Shown one piece after another: positions 6,563 through 14,457 of a DNA stretch of 19,616 nt. The notes under the pieces are model-generated. The model searched no databases. It saw only the letters and a program-made list of their open reading frames with translations, and was not told the origin of the DNA. Made by a program: the position numbers and the translations under genes. Each line of letters starts with the position of its first letter. Positions within the stretch are counted from its first letter, which is position 1. Source of the DNA: Flavobacteriaceae bacterium UBA3339 (GTDB lineage: Bacteria; Bacteroidota; Bacteroidia; Flavobacteriales; Flavobacteriaceae); the NCBI GenBank assembly GCA_002360925.1, contig DERN01000005.1:1-19616 (forward strand), given 5' to 3'.

Positions 6563-8515
6563 ATGATAATGAAACTCATAAAAACAACTTCTTATCTTTT
6601 TTTACTGACTTTTTTTAATTCGTTACAGGCTCAGAAACCAACCGATGTTTTGGTAACGATTAACGATAGTATTTATCATGTTGCCGATTTTGAACGATTG
6701 TACACAAAGAATATCGATATTATTGCAGATGAATCTCAGAAAGATGTTTCGAATTATTTTGAATTATATAAATCGTATAAAGTGCGTTTGCAAGATGCTT
6801 ATGAAGCTGAATTAGATAAAACCGATTCGTATAAGCAAGAATTTAATGTTCATAGAAAGCAATTGGCAGAAAAATATTTTATCGATGAAAAAAAGTTAGA
6901 TCAATTGGTTGAGGAAGCTTTGGAACGATCGGATTATGAAGTAAAAGCTTCGCATATTTTATTTGCTGTAAATGAATTTGCGCAACCTTCTGATACGTTA
7001 AAAGTCTATGAAAAGGCAATGGAAGTTCGTAATGAATTACAAAAAGGACTTTCGTTTGAAGAAGCTGCTTTAAAATATTCTGACGATTTAAGTGCCAAAT
7101 CAAACAAAGGAAATTTAGGTTATTTCTCGGTTTTTAGAATGGTTTATCCGTTCGAAAGTGCGGCTTACAATACAAAAGTTGGTTCTGTTTCATTGCCAAT
7201 TCGTTCTAATTTCGGTTATCATTTAATTAAAGTTTACGATAAACGCCCAACGCAAGATATTAAAACCATTGCGCATATTTTGGTAAAGACAAAAGATGAA
7301 AATGCCGAAGAACCTAAAAAGAAAATCAACACATTATATGCACGCTTGAAATTAAGCGAACGTTTTGGAGATACTGTTTTACATTTTTCGGAAGATGAGC
7401 ATAATCGGGAAAAAGGGGGCGTTATCGGAGTTTACACAGAAGGCGGAATCGATATAAAAGGAATTTCGGATGTGGTCTATAATTTGAATTCAAAAAATGC
7501 TTATTCAAAACCTTTTTTTAGTCAATATGGTTGGCATATTGTAGCTGTTACCGATATAAAAGAAAAACCTACGAAAGAAACGTTACGTCCGAATTTTTTA
7601 AGAAGAATTAAAACTGATGAACGTTCAAAAGTTTTAGAAAAAGATTTGATTTTGCATTTAAAAGAGCTTTACAATTTTAAATCGGACGATGAAAAGATTA
7701 AAGAAACTGCAAAACTTTTAGAGCGCGAAGAATTATTTAACGAACCCGAAATTGCACTAAATGAAAAAACAGAACAAATTGTAGCTTCTTTTGGTTCGCA
7801 AACTATCACTTCGAAAGATTTGTTGCAAGAATTATATTCAAATCCAAAAGAATATGCTTCGATAAAAACTGATGAGGAAGTTTTGTTAAAGGTTTTCGAT
7901 ACTTATTCGCTAAAGAAATTAAAACAACAATACGATTATGATTTAGAGAAAAAGTTTCCTGATTTCGCTCAAACTATGCAAGACTATAAAGAAGGATTGA
8001 TGTTGTTTGATTGGTTAGAACAAAAAGTCTGGAATCGGGGAATGAATGATTCAATTGGACAAAAAAACTATTTCGAAAAGCATAATTCGCAATATAAAGA
8101 TCCAGCATATTTTATTGGCGAAGTGTATGTTTTTAAAAACAAATCAGACGCTAAAACATATAGTAAATTATTAAACATAAAATATCCTGTAAAAGAAGAC
8201 GATTTTCCGATGGAATATAAATATCAAGGACGTTTCTTCTTAGACGATAAACGTTTGCCGAAAAATATCAATTTGGATAAAATCGAAAAAAGTGTTTTAA
8301 AACACAATAATCTTTATTATGCGTTTTTGGTTCGGGATAAGAAAAAGGCGACTCATCAGAATTACGAAGACGTAAAAAGTAAAGTTCTGTCCGATTATCA
8401 GAAAGAAATAGAAGATACGTATACAAATAAACTAATTCAAGAAGCTAAAATCGATACAAATGAGGCGGTTTTGAATCAGTTAAAACACAAATACAGCAAA
8501 AAAAGTCTTAATTAA
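6563..8515 (+). CDS. Exported peptidyl-prolyl isomerase with two parvulin domains
   Basis: A 650-aa protein with a signal peptide (hydrophobic residues about 8-20, likely cleavage after LQAQ near residue 24). Residues about 125-228 form one PpiC/rotamase (parvulin) domain, shown by VKASHILFAV, FEEAALKYSDD, KGNLGYFSVFRMVYPFE and NFGYHLIKVYDKR. Residues about 233-335 form a second, more divergent copy (IKTIAHILVKTK, EKGGVIGVYTEG, QYGWHIVAVTD). A long charged C-terminal region (about 340-650) has no recognised motif and probably serves as a chaperone-like domain. The likely role is folding or quality control of outer-membrane and secreted proteins in the periplasm. Two starts are possible (6563, or the second ATG at 6569). 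It is 71 bases upstream of a second isomerase gene on the same strand. Confidence 0.9.
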   Translation: MIMKLIKTTSYLFLLTFFNSLQAQKPTDVLVTINDSIYHVADFERLYTKNIDIIADESQKDVSNYFELYKSYKVRLQDAYEAELDKTDSYKQEFNVHRKQLAEKYFIDEKKLDQLVEEALERSDYEVKASHILFAVNEFAQPSDTLKVYEKAMEVRNELQKGLSFEEAALKYSDDLSAKSNKGNLGYFSVFRMVYPFESAAYNTKVGSVSLPIRSNFGYHLIKVYDKRPTQDIKTIAHILVKTKDENAEEPKKKINTLYARLKLSERFGDTVLHFSEDEHNREKGGVIGVYTEGGIDIKGISDVVYNLNSKNAYSKPFFSQYGWHIVAVTDIKEKPTKETLRPNFLRRIKTDERSKVLEKDLILHLKELYNFKSDDEKIKETAKLLEREELFNEPEIALNEKTEQIVASFGSQTITSKDLLQELYSNPKEYASIKTDEEVLLKVFDTYSLKKLKQQYDYDLEKKFPDFAQTMQDYKEGLMLFDWLEQKVWNRGMNDSIGQKNYFEKHNSQYKDPAYFIGEVYVFKNKSDAKTYSKLLNIKYPVKEDDFPMEYKYQGRFFLDDKRLPKNINLDKIEKSVLKHNNLYYAFLVRDKKKATHQNYEDVKSKVLSDYQKEIEDTYTNKLIQEAKIDTNEAVLNQLKHKYSKKSLN

Positions 8516-8549
8516 AATTAAAAAAACATAAAAGTTAGTCGTAGCTATG

Positions 8550-8557
8550 TATCTTTG
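8550..8557 (+). promoter_or_regulatory. Candidate -7 box of the SurA-like gene
   Basis: TATCTTTG matches TAnnTTTG exactly, 29 bases before the ATG at 8587. There is no clear -33 TTTG. The gene may have its own promoter as well as readthrough from the upstream isomerase gene. Confidence 0.45.
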
Positions 8558-8586
8558 CTTCGATTTGTCAATATTAATCAATAAAC

Positions 8587-9951
8587 ATGAAATCATTTCT
8601 TAAAAACACTTTAGTAGCAATTTTGGCTATATTAGGTTTTGCAAATTTACAAGCGCAAGAATCGGCAAAAAAACGTATTGATGGAGTTGTAGGAGTTGTA
8701 GGAGATTACGTTATTTTAGATTCGGATATCGATAATGGTTTGATTGAAGCCAAAGCAATGGGGTATTCTTCAACAGACCTTACAAGATGCCGAGTGTTTG
8801 GTACTTTGTTAGAAACCAGATTATTTACGCATCAGGCTATTCAGGATAGTATTGTAATTGCCGACGATGAAATTAATTCTCGTATGGATGAACAAATTGA
8901 TCGTATGGTTGAACAAGTTGGTTCTGTTGACAATGTCGTTAAATATTACAATAAAAAAAACTACGAAGATTTTAGAGAATATTTCTTCGATATTATGAAG
9001 CAAAACCAGTTAGCATCACGTATGCAAAATAAATTGGTTAGTGAAGTAACAATTACTCCGGAAGAGATTCGTCAGTTTTATAACAAAATTCCTAAAGATT
9101 CGCTTCCAATGGTTGGTGATGAAATCGAATTAGCTGAAATTGTGATGAAACCCGAAATTACAAAAGAACAACGTCAGGCAACAATAGATAAATTAAATGA
9201 AATTAGACAGGATGTTTTAGACGGAGCTTCTTTTGCAAGTAAAGTATATATGTATTCTGAAGATACAAATTCCTTAAAAGCAGGAGGTTTTTTTGTTCTA
9301 AATAAGAAATCACAATATGTGAAAGAATTTAAAGATGTTGCTTTTTCAATGCGAGAAGGAGAAGTTTCTAAACCATTTGAAACAGAATATGGATTTCATA
9401 TTATTCATTTAGAACGAATAAATGGAAAAAATCTCGAGGTTCGACACATATTAATATCGCCAAAACCGACAGAAGAAGCGATGGAAAAAGCAAAAACAGA
9501 ATTAGATAATTTACGTATTCGTATTTTAAACAAAGAAATTACTTTTGCCGATGCAGCTCGTCAATATTCTCAAGAAAAGGAGACGAGAAATAATGGAGGT
9601 GTGATGATGGATGCAAACGGAGAAACTCGTTTTGAATTAAACAGAATGGAAGATCGCATTTTGTATGCTATGGTTAACAATTTACAATTGAATGAAATTT
9701 CGCAAACTACAATGGTTGTAAATCCGCAAACAAATTTAGTTGGTTATAAGATAGTTCAGCTTACAAATAAAATTCCGGAACATGCTGCTGATTTTTCTAA
9801 CGATTATATGAAGATTCGTTTTGCAGCATTAAAGGAAAAACAAAATGAAGAAATCGGAAAATGGATGAGTAAAACAATCGACGATACTTATATTTACATT
9901 AACGATGATTATAAAAATTGTGATTTTAGAAGCAATTGGAATAAAAACTAA
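8587..9951 (+). CDS. SurA-like periplasmic peptidyl-prolyl isomerase
   Basis: A 454-aa protein with a signal peptide (MKSFLKNTLVAILAILGFANLQAQ, cleavage near residue 24). The mature N terminus, RIDGVVGVVGDYVILDSDI, matches the SurA N-terminal domain (the family's V-D-x-I-x-A-V-V-N-x-x-x-I-x-x-S-D-x pattern). Two rotamase domains follow: about residues 176-278 (IELAEIVMKP, KAGGFFVLNKKSQYVKEFKDVAF, EYGFHIIHLERI) and about 283-390 (VRHILISPKP, FADAARQYSQEKETRNNGG). The architecture of N-domain, two parvulin domains and a short C-terminal helix is that of SurA, the chaperone that escorts outer-membrane proteins to BAM. I leave the symbol empty because the family in Bacteroidota has several paralogues. 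It ends at a strong hairpin. Confidence 0.9.
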   Translation: MKSFLKNTLVAILAILGFANLQAQESAKKRIDGVVGVVGDYVILDSDIDNGLIEAKAMGYSSTDLTRCRVFGTLLETRLFTHQAIQDSIVIADDEINSRMDEQIDRMVEQVGSVDNVVKYYNKKNYEDFREYFFDIMKQNQLASRMQNKLVSEVTITPEEIRQFYNKIPKDSLPMVGDEIELAEIVMKPEITKEQRQATIDKLNEIRQDVLDGASFASKVYMYSEDTNSLKAGGFFVLNKKSQYVKEFKDVAFSMREGEVSKPFETEYGFHIIHLERINGKNLEVRHILISPKPTEEAMEKAKTELDNLRIRILNKEITFADAARQYSQEKETRNNGGVMMDANGETRFELNRMEDRILYAMVNNLQLNEISQTTMVVNPQTNLVGYKIVQLTNKIPEHAADFSNDYMKIRFAALKEKQNEEIGKWMSKTIDDTYIYINDDYKNCDFRSNWNKN

Positions 9952-9956
9952 AAACC

Positions 9957-9990
9957 AAAGCCTTTCAGTACTTGAAAGGCTTTTTTGTTT
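9957..9990 (+). terminator. Rho-independent terminator after the SurA-like gene
   Basis: An 11-bp stem, AAAGCCTTTCA / TGAAAGGCTTT (9957-9967 and 9973-9983), has a 5-base loop and is followed by TTTGTTTATTT. Confidence 0.88.
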
Positions 9991-10097
9991 ATTTAGCATT
10001 TTTAAGTATTAATTTATGTTTTTATATCAAAAAAAGATTAGATTTTTTTGTTATCTCTATTCTTAAAGGTTGTTTTGTTGAGGAAAAAACGTTAAAA

Positions 10098-10123
10098 AAG
10101 AATAATTACAAATAATAATTCTT
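10098..10123. repeat. AT-rich inverted repeat in the acnB upstream region
   Basis: AAGAATAATTA and TAATAATTCTT (10 of 11 paired) flank CAAA. There is no T-tract, so it is not a terminator. It lies about 25 bases upstream of the -33 element of acnB, where an upstream regulator could bind, but in such AT-rich DNA it could be chance. The rest of the 9991-10148 stretch holds no gene that I can see. Confidence 0.25.
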
Positions 10124-10148
10124 TAAAATCAATGTTTTATTAAAAATT

Positions 10149-10178
10149 TTTGAATTTCAAAACCTTTTCGTATTTTTG
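10149..10178 (+). promoter_or_regulatory. acnB promoter (TTTG-N18-TATTTTTG)
   Basis: TTTG (10149-10152), an 18-base spacer and TATTTTTG (10171-10178) make a full Bacteroidota promoter. Transcription should begin near 10184, giving a leader of about 157 bases before acnB, much longer than for other genes in this window. Confidence 0.7.
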
Positions 10179-10182
10179 TACC

Positions 10183-10207
10183 ATCATTTAAAATGATAAT
10201 GATTTGT
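10183..10207. promoter_or_regulatory. Palindrome and Fur-box-like sequence at the acnB start site
   Basis: ATCATTT-A-AAATGAT (10183-10197) is a perfect 7-bp inverted repeat over the predicted transcription start. It runs into TGATAATGAT (10194-10203), which matches the GATAATGAT core of the classic Fur box. Best hand alignment to the 19-base consensus is 13 of 19. A repressor bound here would block initiation. AT-richness makes chance matches common. Confidence 0.3.
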
Positions 10208-10282
10208 TATAAATTCTAATTTATTTTAAAATCGAAGCAAAGTCATTATTAACTATAGAAACAAAACAATTAAATAATTTTA

Positions 10283-10319
10283 GGTTGGTTATAAAAGCAC
10301 TTAATGCTAAAAATCGACC
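10283..10319 (+). other. Possible stem-loop in the acnB leader
   Basis: GGTTG (10283-10287) can pair with CGACC (10315-10319, one G-U pair), and AGCA (10296-10299) with TGCT (10305-10308), giving a bipartite hairpin with an internal loop that ends 21 bases before the acnB ATG. It matches no riboswitch class I know. Stability is modest. Confidence 0.25.
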
Positions 10320-10340
10320 GTTAATAACAACAGAACAATT

Positions 10341-13103
10341 ATGAGTCTTTACCAAGAGTATCTTAACGAGATTGAAGAAAGAAAAGGTCAAGGTTTACAT
10401 CCAAAACCAATTGATGGTGCAGAATTACTAAGTGAAATCATTAATCAAATTAAAGATGTTAACAACGAATACCGCGAGGATTCTGTTAAATTCTTTATCT
10501 ATAACACGTTGCCAGGAACAACTTCTGCTGCAGGTGTAAAAGCAAAATTTTTAAAAGAGATTATTTTAGGAGAAGCTACAGTTGCTGAAATTACACCAAC
10601 TTATGCTTTTGAATTATTATCTCATATGAAAGGAGGACCATCTATCGAGGTTCTTTTAGACTTAGCTTTAGGAAATGACGAAGCAACTGCAAAACAAGCT
10701 GCTGAAGTTCTTAAAACACAAGTTTTCTTATACGATGCAGATACAGCTCGTTTAGCTGATGCTTTTAAAGCAGGAAATGCTATTGCAAAAGATATTTTAG
10801 AAAGTTATGCAAAAGCGGAGTTCTTTACTGAATTACCAGCAGTTGCTGAAGAAATTAAAGTAGTTACTTACATCGCTGCTGAAGGAGATATTTCAACGGA
10901 TTTATTATCTCCGGGTAACCAAGCGCACTCTCGTTCTGATAGAGAATTGCATGGTCAATGTATGATTACGCCAGCTGCTCAAGCGGAAATTAAAGCATTA
11001 CAAGCACAACATCCAGATGCTTCTGTAATGTTAATCGCTGAAAAAGGTACAATGGGTGTTGGTTCTTCTCGTATGTCAGGTGTTAACAACGTGGCTTTAT
11101 GGACAGGAAAACAAGCATCGCCTTATGTTCCTTTCGTAAATATTGCACCAATTGTTGCAGGTACAAACGGAATTTCTCCAATTTTCTTAACAACTGTTGA
11201 TGTAACAGGTGGTATCGGAATCGATTTGAAAAACTGGAAAAAACAAGTTGATGCTAACGGTGATGTAGTACGTAACGAAGCAGGTGATCCTGTTTTAGAA
11301 GAAGTTTATTCAGTTGCTACAGGTACTGTTTTAACAATCAATACAAAAACTCAAAAATTATACAATGGAGACCAAGAGTTAATTGATATTTCAAGATCAT
11401 TGACTCCTCAAAAAATGGAATTTATCAAAGCGGGAGGTTCTTACGCAATCGTTTTTGGAAAAAAAATCCAAACATTTGCTGCTCAAACTTTAGGTATCGA
11501 AGCTCCAACAGTTTTCGCTCCTTCAAAAGAGATTTCAAACGATGGTCAAGGTTTAACTGCAGTTGAAAAAATCTTCAATAATAATGCAGTAGGATCTACT
11601 CCAGGAAAAGTTTTACACGCTGGTTCTGACGTTCGTGTTAAAGTAAACATCGTAGGTTCTCAGGATACAACTGGTTTGATGACATCGCAAGAGTTAGAAG
11701 CAATGGCTGCTACGGTTATCGCTCCAACAGTTGATGGTGCTTATCAATCAGGATGTCACACAGCTTCAGTTTGGGATAAAAAAGCACAAGCAAATATTCC
11801 TAAATTGATGAAATTTATGAATGATTTCGGTGTAATTACAGCGCGTGACCCTAAAGGTGAATATCATGCAATGACTGACGTTATCCACAAAGTTTTAAAT
11901 GATATTACAATCGACGAATGGGCGATTATCATTGGTGGTGACTCACACACACGTATGTCTAAAGGTGTTGCTTTTGGTGCCGATTCAGGAACTGTAGCTT
12001 TAGCTTTAGCAACTGGTGAAGCATCTATGCCAATTCCAGAATCTGTAAAAGTAACATTCAAAGGAGAAATGAAAGAACACATGGATTTCCGTGATGTGGT
12101 TCACGCTACTCAAGCGCAAATGTTGAAACAATTTGATGGTGAGAATGTATTCCAAGGTCGTATCATTGAGGTACACATCGGTACATTATTAGCGGATCAA
12201 GCGTTTACATTTACAGACTGGACTGCAGAAATGAAAGCGAAAGCATCTATCTGTATTTCTCAAGATGATACATTAATCCAATCGTTAGAAATTGCTAAAT
12301 CTCGTATTCAAATCATGATCGAGAAAGGAATGGATAACAAAAACCAAGTGTTACAAGGATTAATCGATAAAGCAAACAAACGTATCGAAGAAATTAAATC
12401 GGGTGCTAAACCTGCTTTAACTCCAGATGCAAATGCAAAATATTACGCGGAAGTAGTAATTGACTTAGATATTATCGAAGAGCCAATGATTGCCGATCCA
12501 GACGTAAACAATGCTGATGTTTCTAAACGTTATACACATGATACAATCCGCGATTTAACTTATTACGGTGGTGATAAACACGTAGATTTAGGTTTCGTAG
12601 GTTCTTGTATGGTTCACAAAGATGATTTGAAAATCGTTTCTCAAATGTTACGTAACGTAGAAAAAGCGAATGGTAAAGTTGAGTTCAAAGCTCCTTTAGT
12701 TGTTGCGGCACCTACTTACAATATCATCGACGAATTGAAAGCGGAAGGTGATTGGGAAATGTTACAAAAATACTCAGGATTTGAGTTTAGTGACTTATTA
12801 CCAAAATCTACTGCGCGTACAGAATACGAAAACATTATGTACTTAGAGCGTCCTGGTTGTAACCTTTGTATGGGTAACCAAGAAAAAGCGGAAAAAGGAG
12901 ATACAGTAATGGCAACATCTACACGTTTATTCCAAGGTCGTGTGGTTGAAGACCGTGATGGTAAAAAAGGAGAATCTTTATTAGCATCAACTCCAGTAGT
13001 TGTTTTATCAGCAATTTTAGGACGTATTCCTTCTATCGAAGAGTACAAAACTGCTGTAGAAGGTATCAACTTAACAAAGTTTAAACCAATTTCTATGAAC
13101 TAA
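10341..13103 (+). CDS. acnB: Aconitate hydratase B (bifunctional, also 2-methylisocitrate dehydratase)
   Basis: A 920-aa cytoplasmic [4Fe-4S] enzyme that interconverts citrate and isocitrate via cis-aconitate. AcnB-type enzymes can also dehydrate 2-methylisocitrate. The order is that of AcnB: an N-terminal HEAT-like helical domain (about 1-165), then the swivel domain (about residue 166 on, with HGQCMITPAAQAEI and GSSRMSGVNNVALW), then the catalytic domains. The cluster cysteines are present: GSCMVHKDD (C756) and PGCNLCMGNQ (C840, C843). Other AcnB motifs are GGDSHTRMSKGVAFGADSGTVALALATG and YQSGCHTASVWDKK. Full length compared with E. coli AcnB (865 aa), with modest insertions. Codon choice looks biased towards a small set (CGT, GCT, GGT), as in highly expressed genes. 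It has its own promoter and a long leader. Confidence 0.96.
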   Translation: MSLYQEYLNEIEERKGQGLHPKPIDGAELLSEIINQIKDVNNEYREDSVKFFIYNTLPGTTSAAGVKAKFLKEIILGEATVAEITPTYAFELLSHMKGGPSIEVLLDLALGNDEATAKQAAEVLKTQVFLYDADTARLADAFKAGNAIAKDILESYAKAEFFTELPAVAEEIKVVTYIAAEGDISTDLLSPGNQAHSRSDRELHGQCMITPAAQAEIKALQAQHPDASVMLIAEKGTMGVGSSRMSGVNNVALWTGKQASPYVPFVNIAPIVAGTNGISPIFLTTVDVTGGIGIDLKNWKKQVDANGDVVRNEAGDPVLEEVYSVATGTVLTINTKTQKLYNGDQELIDISRSLTPQKMEFIKAGGSYAIVFGKKIQTFAAQTLGIEAPTVFAPSKEISNDGQGLTAVEKIFNNNAVGSTPGKVLHAGSDVRVKVNIVGSQDTTGLMTSQELEAMAATVIAPTVDGAYQSGCHTASVWDKKAQANIPKLMKFMNDFGVITARDPKGEYHAMTDVIHKVLNDITIDEWAIIIGGDSHTRMSKGVAFGADSGTVALALATGEASMPIPESVKVTFKGEMKEHMDFRDVVHATQAQMLKQFDGENVFQGRIIEVHIGTLLADQAFTFTDWTAEMKAKASICISQDDTLIQSLEIAKSRIQIMIEKGMDNKNQVLQGLIDKANKRIEEIKSGAKPALTPDANAKYYAEVVIDLDIIEEPMIADPDVNNADVSKRYTHDTIRDLTYYGGDKHVDLGFVGSCMVHKDDLKIVSQMLRNVEKANGKVEFKAPLVVAAPTYNIIDELKAEGDWEMLQKYSGFEFSDLLPKSTARTEYENIMYLERPGCNLCMGNQEKAEKGDTVMATSTRLFQGRVVEDRDGKKGESLLASTPVVVLSAILGRIPSIEEYKTAVEGINLTKFKPISMN

Positions 13104-13126
13104 TCGTTCGTACAAAAGAATATATA

Positions 13127-13164
13127 AAACGAGGTAATCTATATAGGTTACCTCGTTTTTATTT
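13127..13164. terminator. Bidirectional terminator between acnB and the AhpD-like gene
   Basis: AAAACGAGGTAA (13127-13138) pairs with TTACCTCGTTTT (13149-13160). A G-T and a C-G pair extend the stem to 14 bp around a TATATA loop, followed by TATTTTAATT. It sits between convergent genes and the A-run on the left would act for the minus strand. Confidence 0.85.
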
Positions 13165-13188
13165 TAATTATATAAAAAATACGATTTT

Positions 13189-13626
13189 TTATTCAACTTG
13201 TTTAAGAGTGCTAACCGCAATTCTGTTCCATGCATTAATCGTTACAACCGCCATAATTATTTTAGCAATATAATGTTCGTCAAAAATTGCAGAAGCTTTA
13301 TTGTAAGTTTTGGTGCTTAATCCGTTTTTATTTATTAAAGTTACTTCTTCAGTAATTGCCAATAAAACTTTTTCTTCTTCTGTAAAAAGATCCGTTTCGC
13401 GCCAAGCATTCAACAAAAAAATACGCTGCGTTGTTTCGCCTTGTTTTAAAGCTTGCGATGTATGCATATTAATACAAAATGCACAACCGTTTATTTGCGA
13501 AGCTCTAATTTTAATCAATTCCAAATGCGTTTTAGACAAGCCCGAGTTTACAATATAGTTTTCTAAACCAAACATAGCTTTGTACGCATTTGGTTCTAAT
13601 TTCTGAATATCAATTCTATTTTCCAT
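13189..13626 (-). CDS. AhpD-like / carboxymuconolactone decarboxylase family protein
   Basis: A 145-aa soluble, all-helical protein. The AhpD core motif is clear: QINGCAFCINMHTSQALKQG, with C48, C51 and H55 forming the C-x-x-C-x-x-x-H redox centre. It is followed by the usual helix IFLLNAWRETDLFTEEEKVLLAITEEVTLI. AhpD-core proteins act as peroxidases or as disulphide reductants in peroxide defence. Related members decarboxylate 4-carboxymuconolactone, but the CxxC favours a redox role. It is the second gene of a minus-strand pair, 63 bases after the Crp/Fnr-family regulator, and has its own candidate -7 box. The regulator next door probably controls it. This pair is inserted between the two aconitase genes. 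Confidence 0.87.
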   Translation of the reverse strand: MENRIDIQKLEPNAYKAMFGLENYIVNSGLSKTHLELIKIRASQINGCAFCINMHTSQALKQGETTQRIFLLNAWRETDLFTEEEKVLLAITEEVTLINKNGLSTKTYNKASAIFDEHYIAKIIMAVVTINAWNRIAVSTLKQVE

Positions 13627-13649
13627 CTTTATATTTATTAAGTTGAGTA

Positions 13650-13657
13650 CAAAGTTA
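13650..13657 (-). promoter_or_regulatory. Candidate -7 box of the AhpD-like gene
   Basis: CAAAGTTA reads TAACTTTG on the minus strand, an exact TAnnTTTG match. Transcription would start near 13644, 18 bases before the ATG. The place where a -33 TTTG should be (around 13677) has none, and a palindrome starts at 13679 instead. Confidence 0.5.
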
Positions 13658-13678
13658 AGATCGCAAAATGTAAAAAAT

Positions 13679-13694
13679 CTTAAACCAGTTTAAG
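13679..13694. promoter_or_regulatory. Perfect palindrome CTTAAACCAGTTTAAG, candidate Crp/Fnr operator
   Basis: Two 7-base arms, CTTAAAC and GTTTAAG, are separated by CA. The centre (13686.5) is 36.5 bases upstream of the end of the AhpD-like -7 box, about -42 from the predicted start, as for class II Crp/Fnr activators. It overlaps the stop codon of the regulator gene (13690-13692). Read on the minus strand it is followed by ATTTTTT, so a weak terminator for the regulator gene is an alternative or additional role. Confidence 0.45.
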
Positions 13695-14265
13695 GCTTCG
13701 ATTTCTTTTTAATTTCACTTAAATATTCTGGAGTCATATTTAAATACGAAGCTAAAATATGTTGCGGAATTCTGTTTGTGAACTCAGGGAAATGATCATT
13801 AAAATGATGATAAAATTCATCTCTTTTAAAATCGAAAAGATATTTTGTTCTTAATAATGAAGCGGAGTAAGCACGTTGAAAGATCTGTCTGAAATAACGT
13901 TCCAGTTTAGGAAATTCTTGAAGAAGTTTTTCCTGATTCACAAAATCAATTTCCAAAACCTCTGTATCTTCAAGAGCCTGAATGGTGAAATCGGTTTTAT
14001 GCTGATTCTCAAATGCATTATAATCTGTAATCCACCAATTTTCAATTGCAAATTGAATCGTTTGTTCAGCTCCTTTATCGTTCAGAAAAAATAATCTTAA
14101 ACAACCTTTTTTAACAAAGTAATGATGTTTGCAAAAAGAATCGGCAGTCACGAGATTTTGTCTTTTTCTGAATTTCTTTTGGTCGAAATAATCCAAAATA
14201 ACAATTTCTTCTTCCGCAGAAATAATAACGTATTTTTTTAGATGATCTATTAAACGATTAGACAT
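13690..14265 (-). CDS. Crp/Fnr family transcriptional regulator
   Basis: A 191-aa DNA-binding protein. Residues about 25-115 form the cyclic-nucleotide-binding-like beta roll (FRKRQNLVTADSFCKHHYFVKKGCLRLFF, then EQTIQFAIENWWITDYNAF). A long dimerisation helix follows (about 117-145), and the C terminus has a winged-helix motif (RIPQHILASYLNMTPEYLSEIKKK, about 165-188). The wing after the recognition helix is very short, as in many Bacteroidota members. There is no Fnr-type cysteine cluster (only C45 and C55) and no clear cAMP-binding signature, so the effector is unknown. It lies upstream of the AhpD-like gene on the same strand and divergent from acnA, which makes both plausible targets. Confidence 0.9.
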   Translation of the reverse strand: MSNRLIDHLKKYVIISAEEEIVILDYFDQKKFRKRQNLVTADSFCKHHYFVKKGCLRLFFLNDKGAEQTIQFAIENWWITDYNAFENQHKTDFTIQALEDTEVLEIDFVNQEKLLQEFPKLERYFRQIFQRAYSASLLRTKYLFDFKRDEFYHHFNDHFPEFTNRIPQHILASYLNMTPEYLSEIKKKSKP

Positions 14266-14374
14266 ATTTCAAGAAAATTATGATTTTTTAATTCGTTAAA
14301 AGTCTATTAACATAGGTTTTACTAATGCAATTTATTACATTTTTAATAAGTTAGAATGGTTTTAAATTATATTC

Positions 14375-14390
14375 GTTAACATGGTTTAAG
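14375..14390. promoter_or_regulatory. Second copy of the palindromic site, upstream of acnA
   Basis: GTTAACATGGTTTAAG matches the minus-strand reading of the palindrome at 13679-13694 (CTTAAACTGGTTTAAG) at 13 of 16 positions, with the right half TGGTTTAAG identical. It lies in the divergent space between the regulator gene and acnA. Its centre is 37.5 bases upstream of the end of the candidate acnA -7 box. Confidence 0.4.
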
Positions 14391-14412
14391 AATTTATGAT
14401 AGAAAAAAGCAG

Positions 14413-14420
14413 TAAATTGG
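14413..14420 (+). promoter_or_regulatory. Candidate -7 box of acnA (one mismatch)
   Basis: TAAATTGG differs from TAnnTTTG at one position and has no -33 TTTG upstream, which would suit an activator-dependent promoter. Predicted start is near 14426, 32 bases before the ATG. A rival is TATATTCG at 14368-14375, also one mismatch. Confidence 0.35.
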
Positions 14421-14457
14421 GTTGTTCTAAATAAACTAAAATAAATAAAACAATATT

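Noticed and set aside
12716..13069. 117-aa minus-strand reading frame inside acnB
   Set aside because: It is antisense to the conserved C-terminal cluster-binding region of acnB and has no family resemblance; strong codon bias of acnB leaves such frames open.
14368..14375. TATATTCG as an alternative -7 box for acnA
   Set aside because: One mismatch and no -33 box, and it would place the transcription start inside the conserved site at 14375-14390; kept only as a rival to TAAATTGG.
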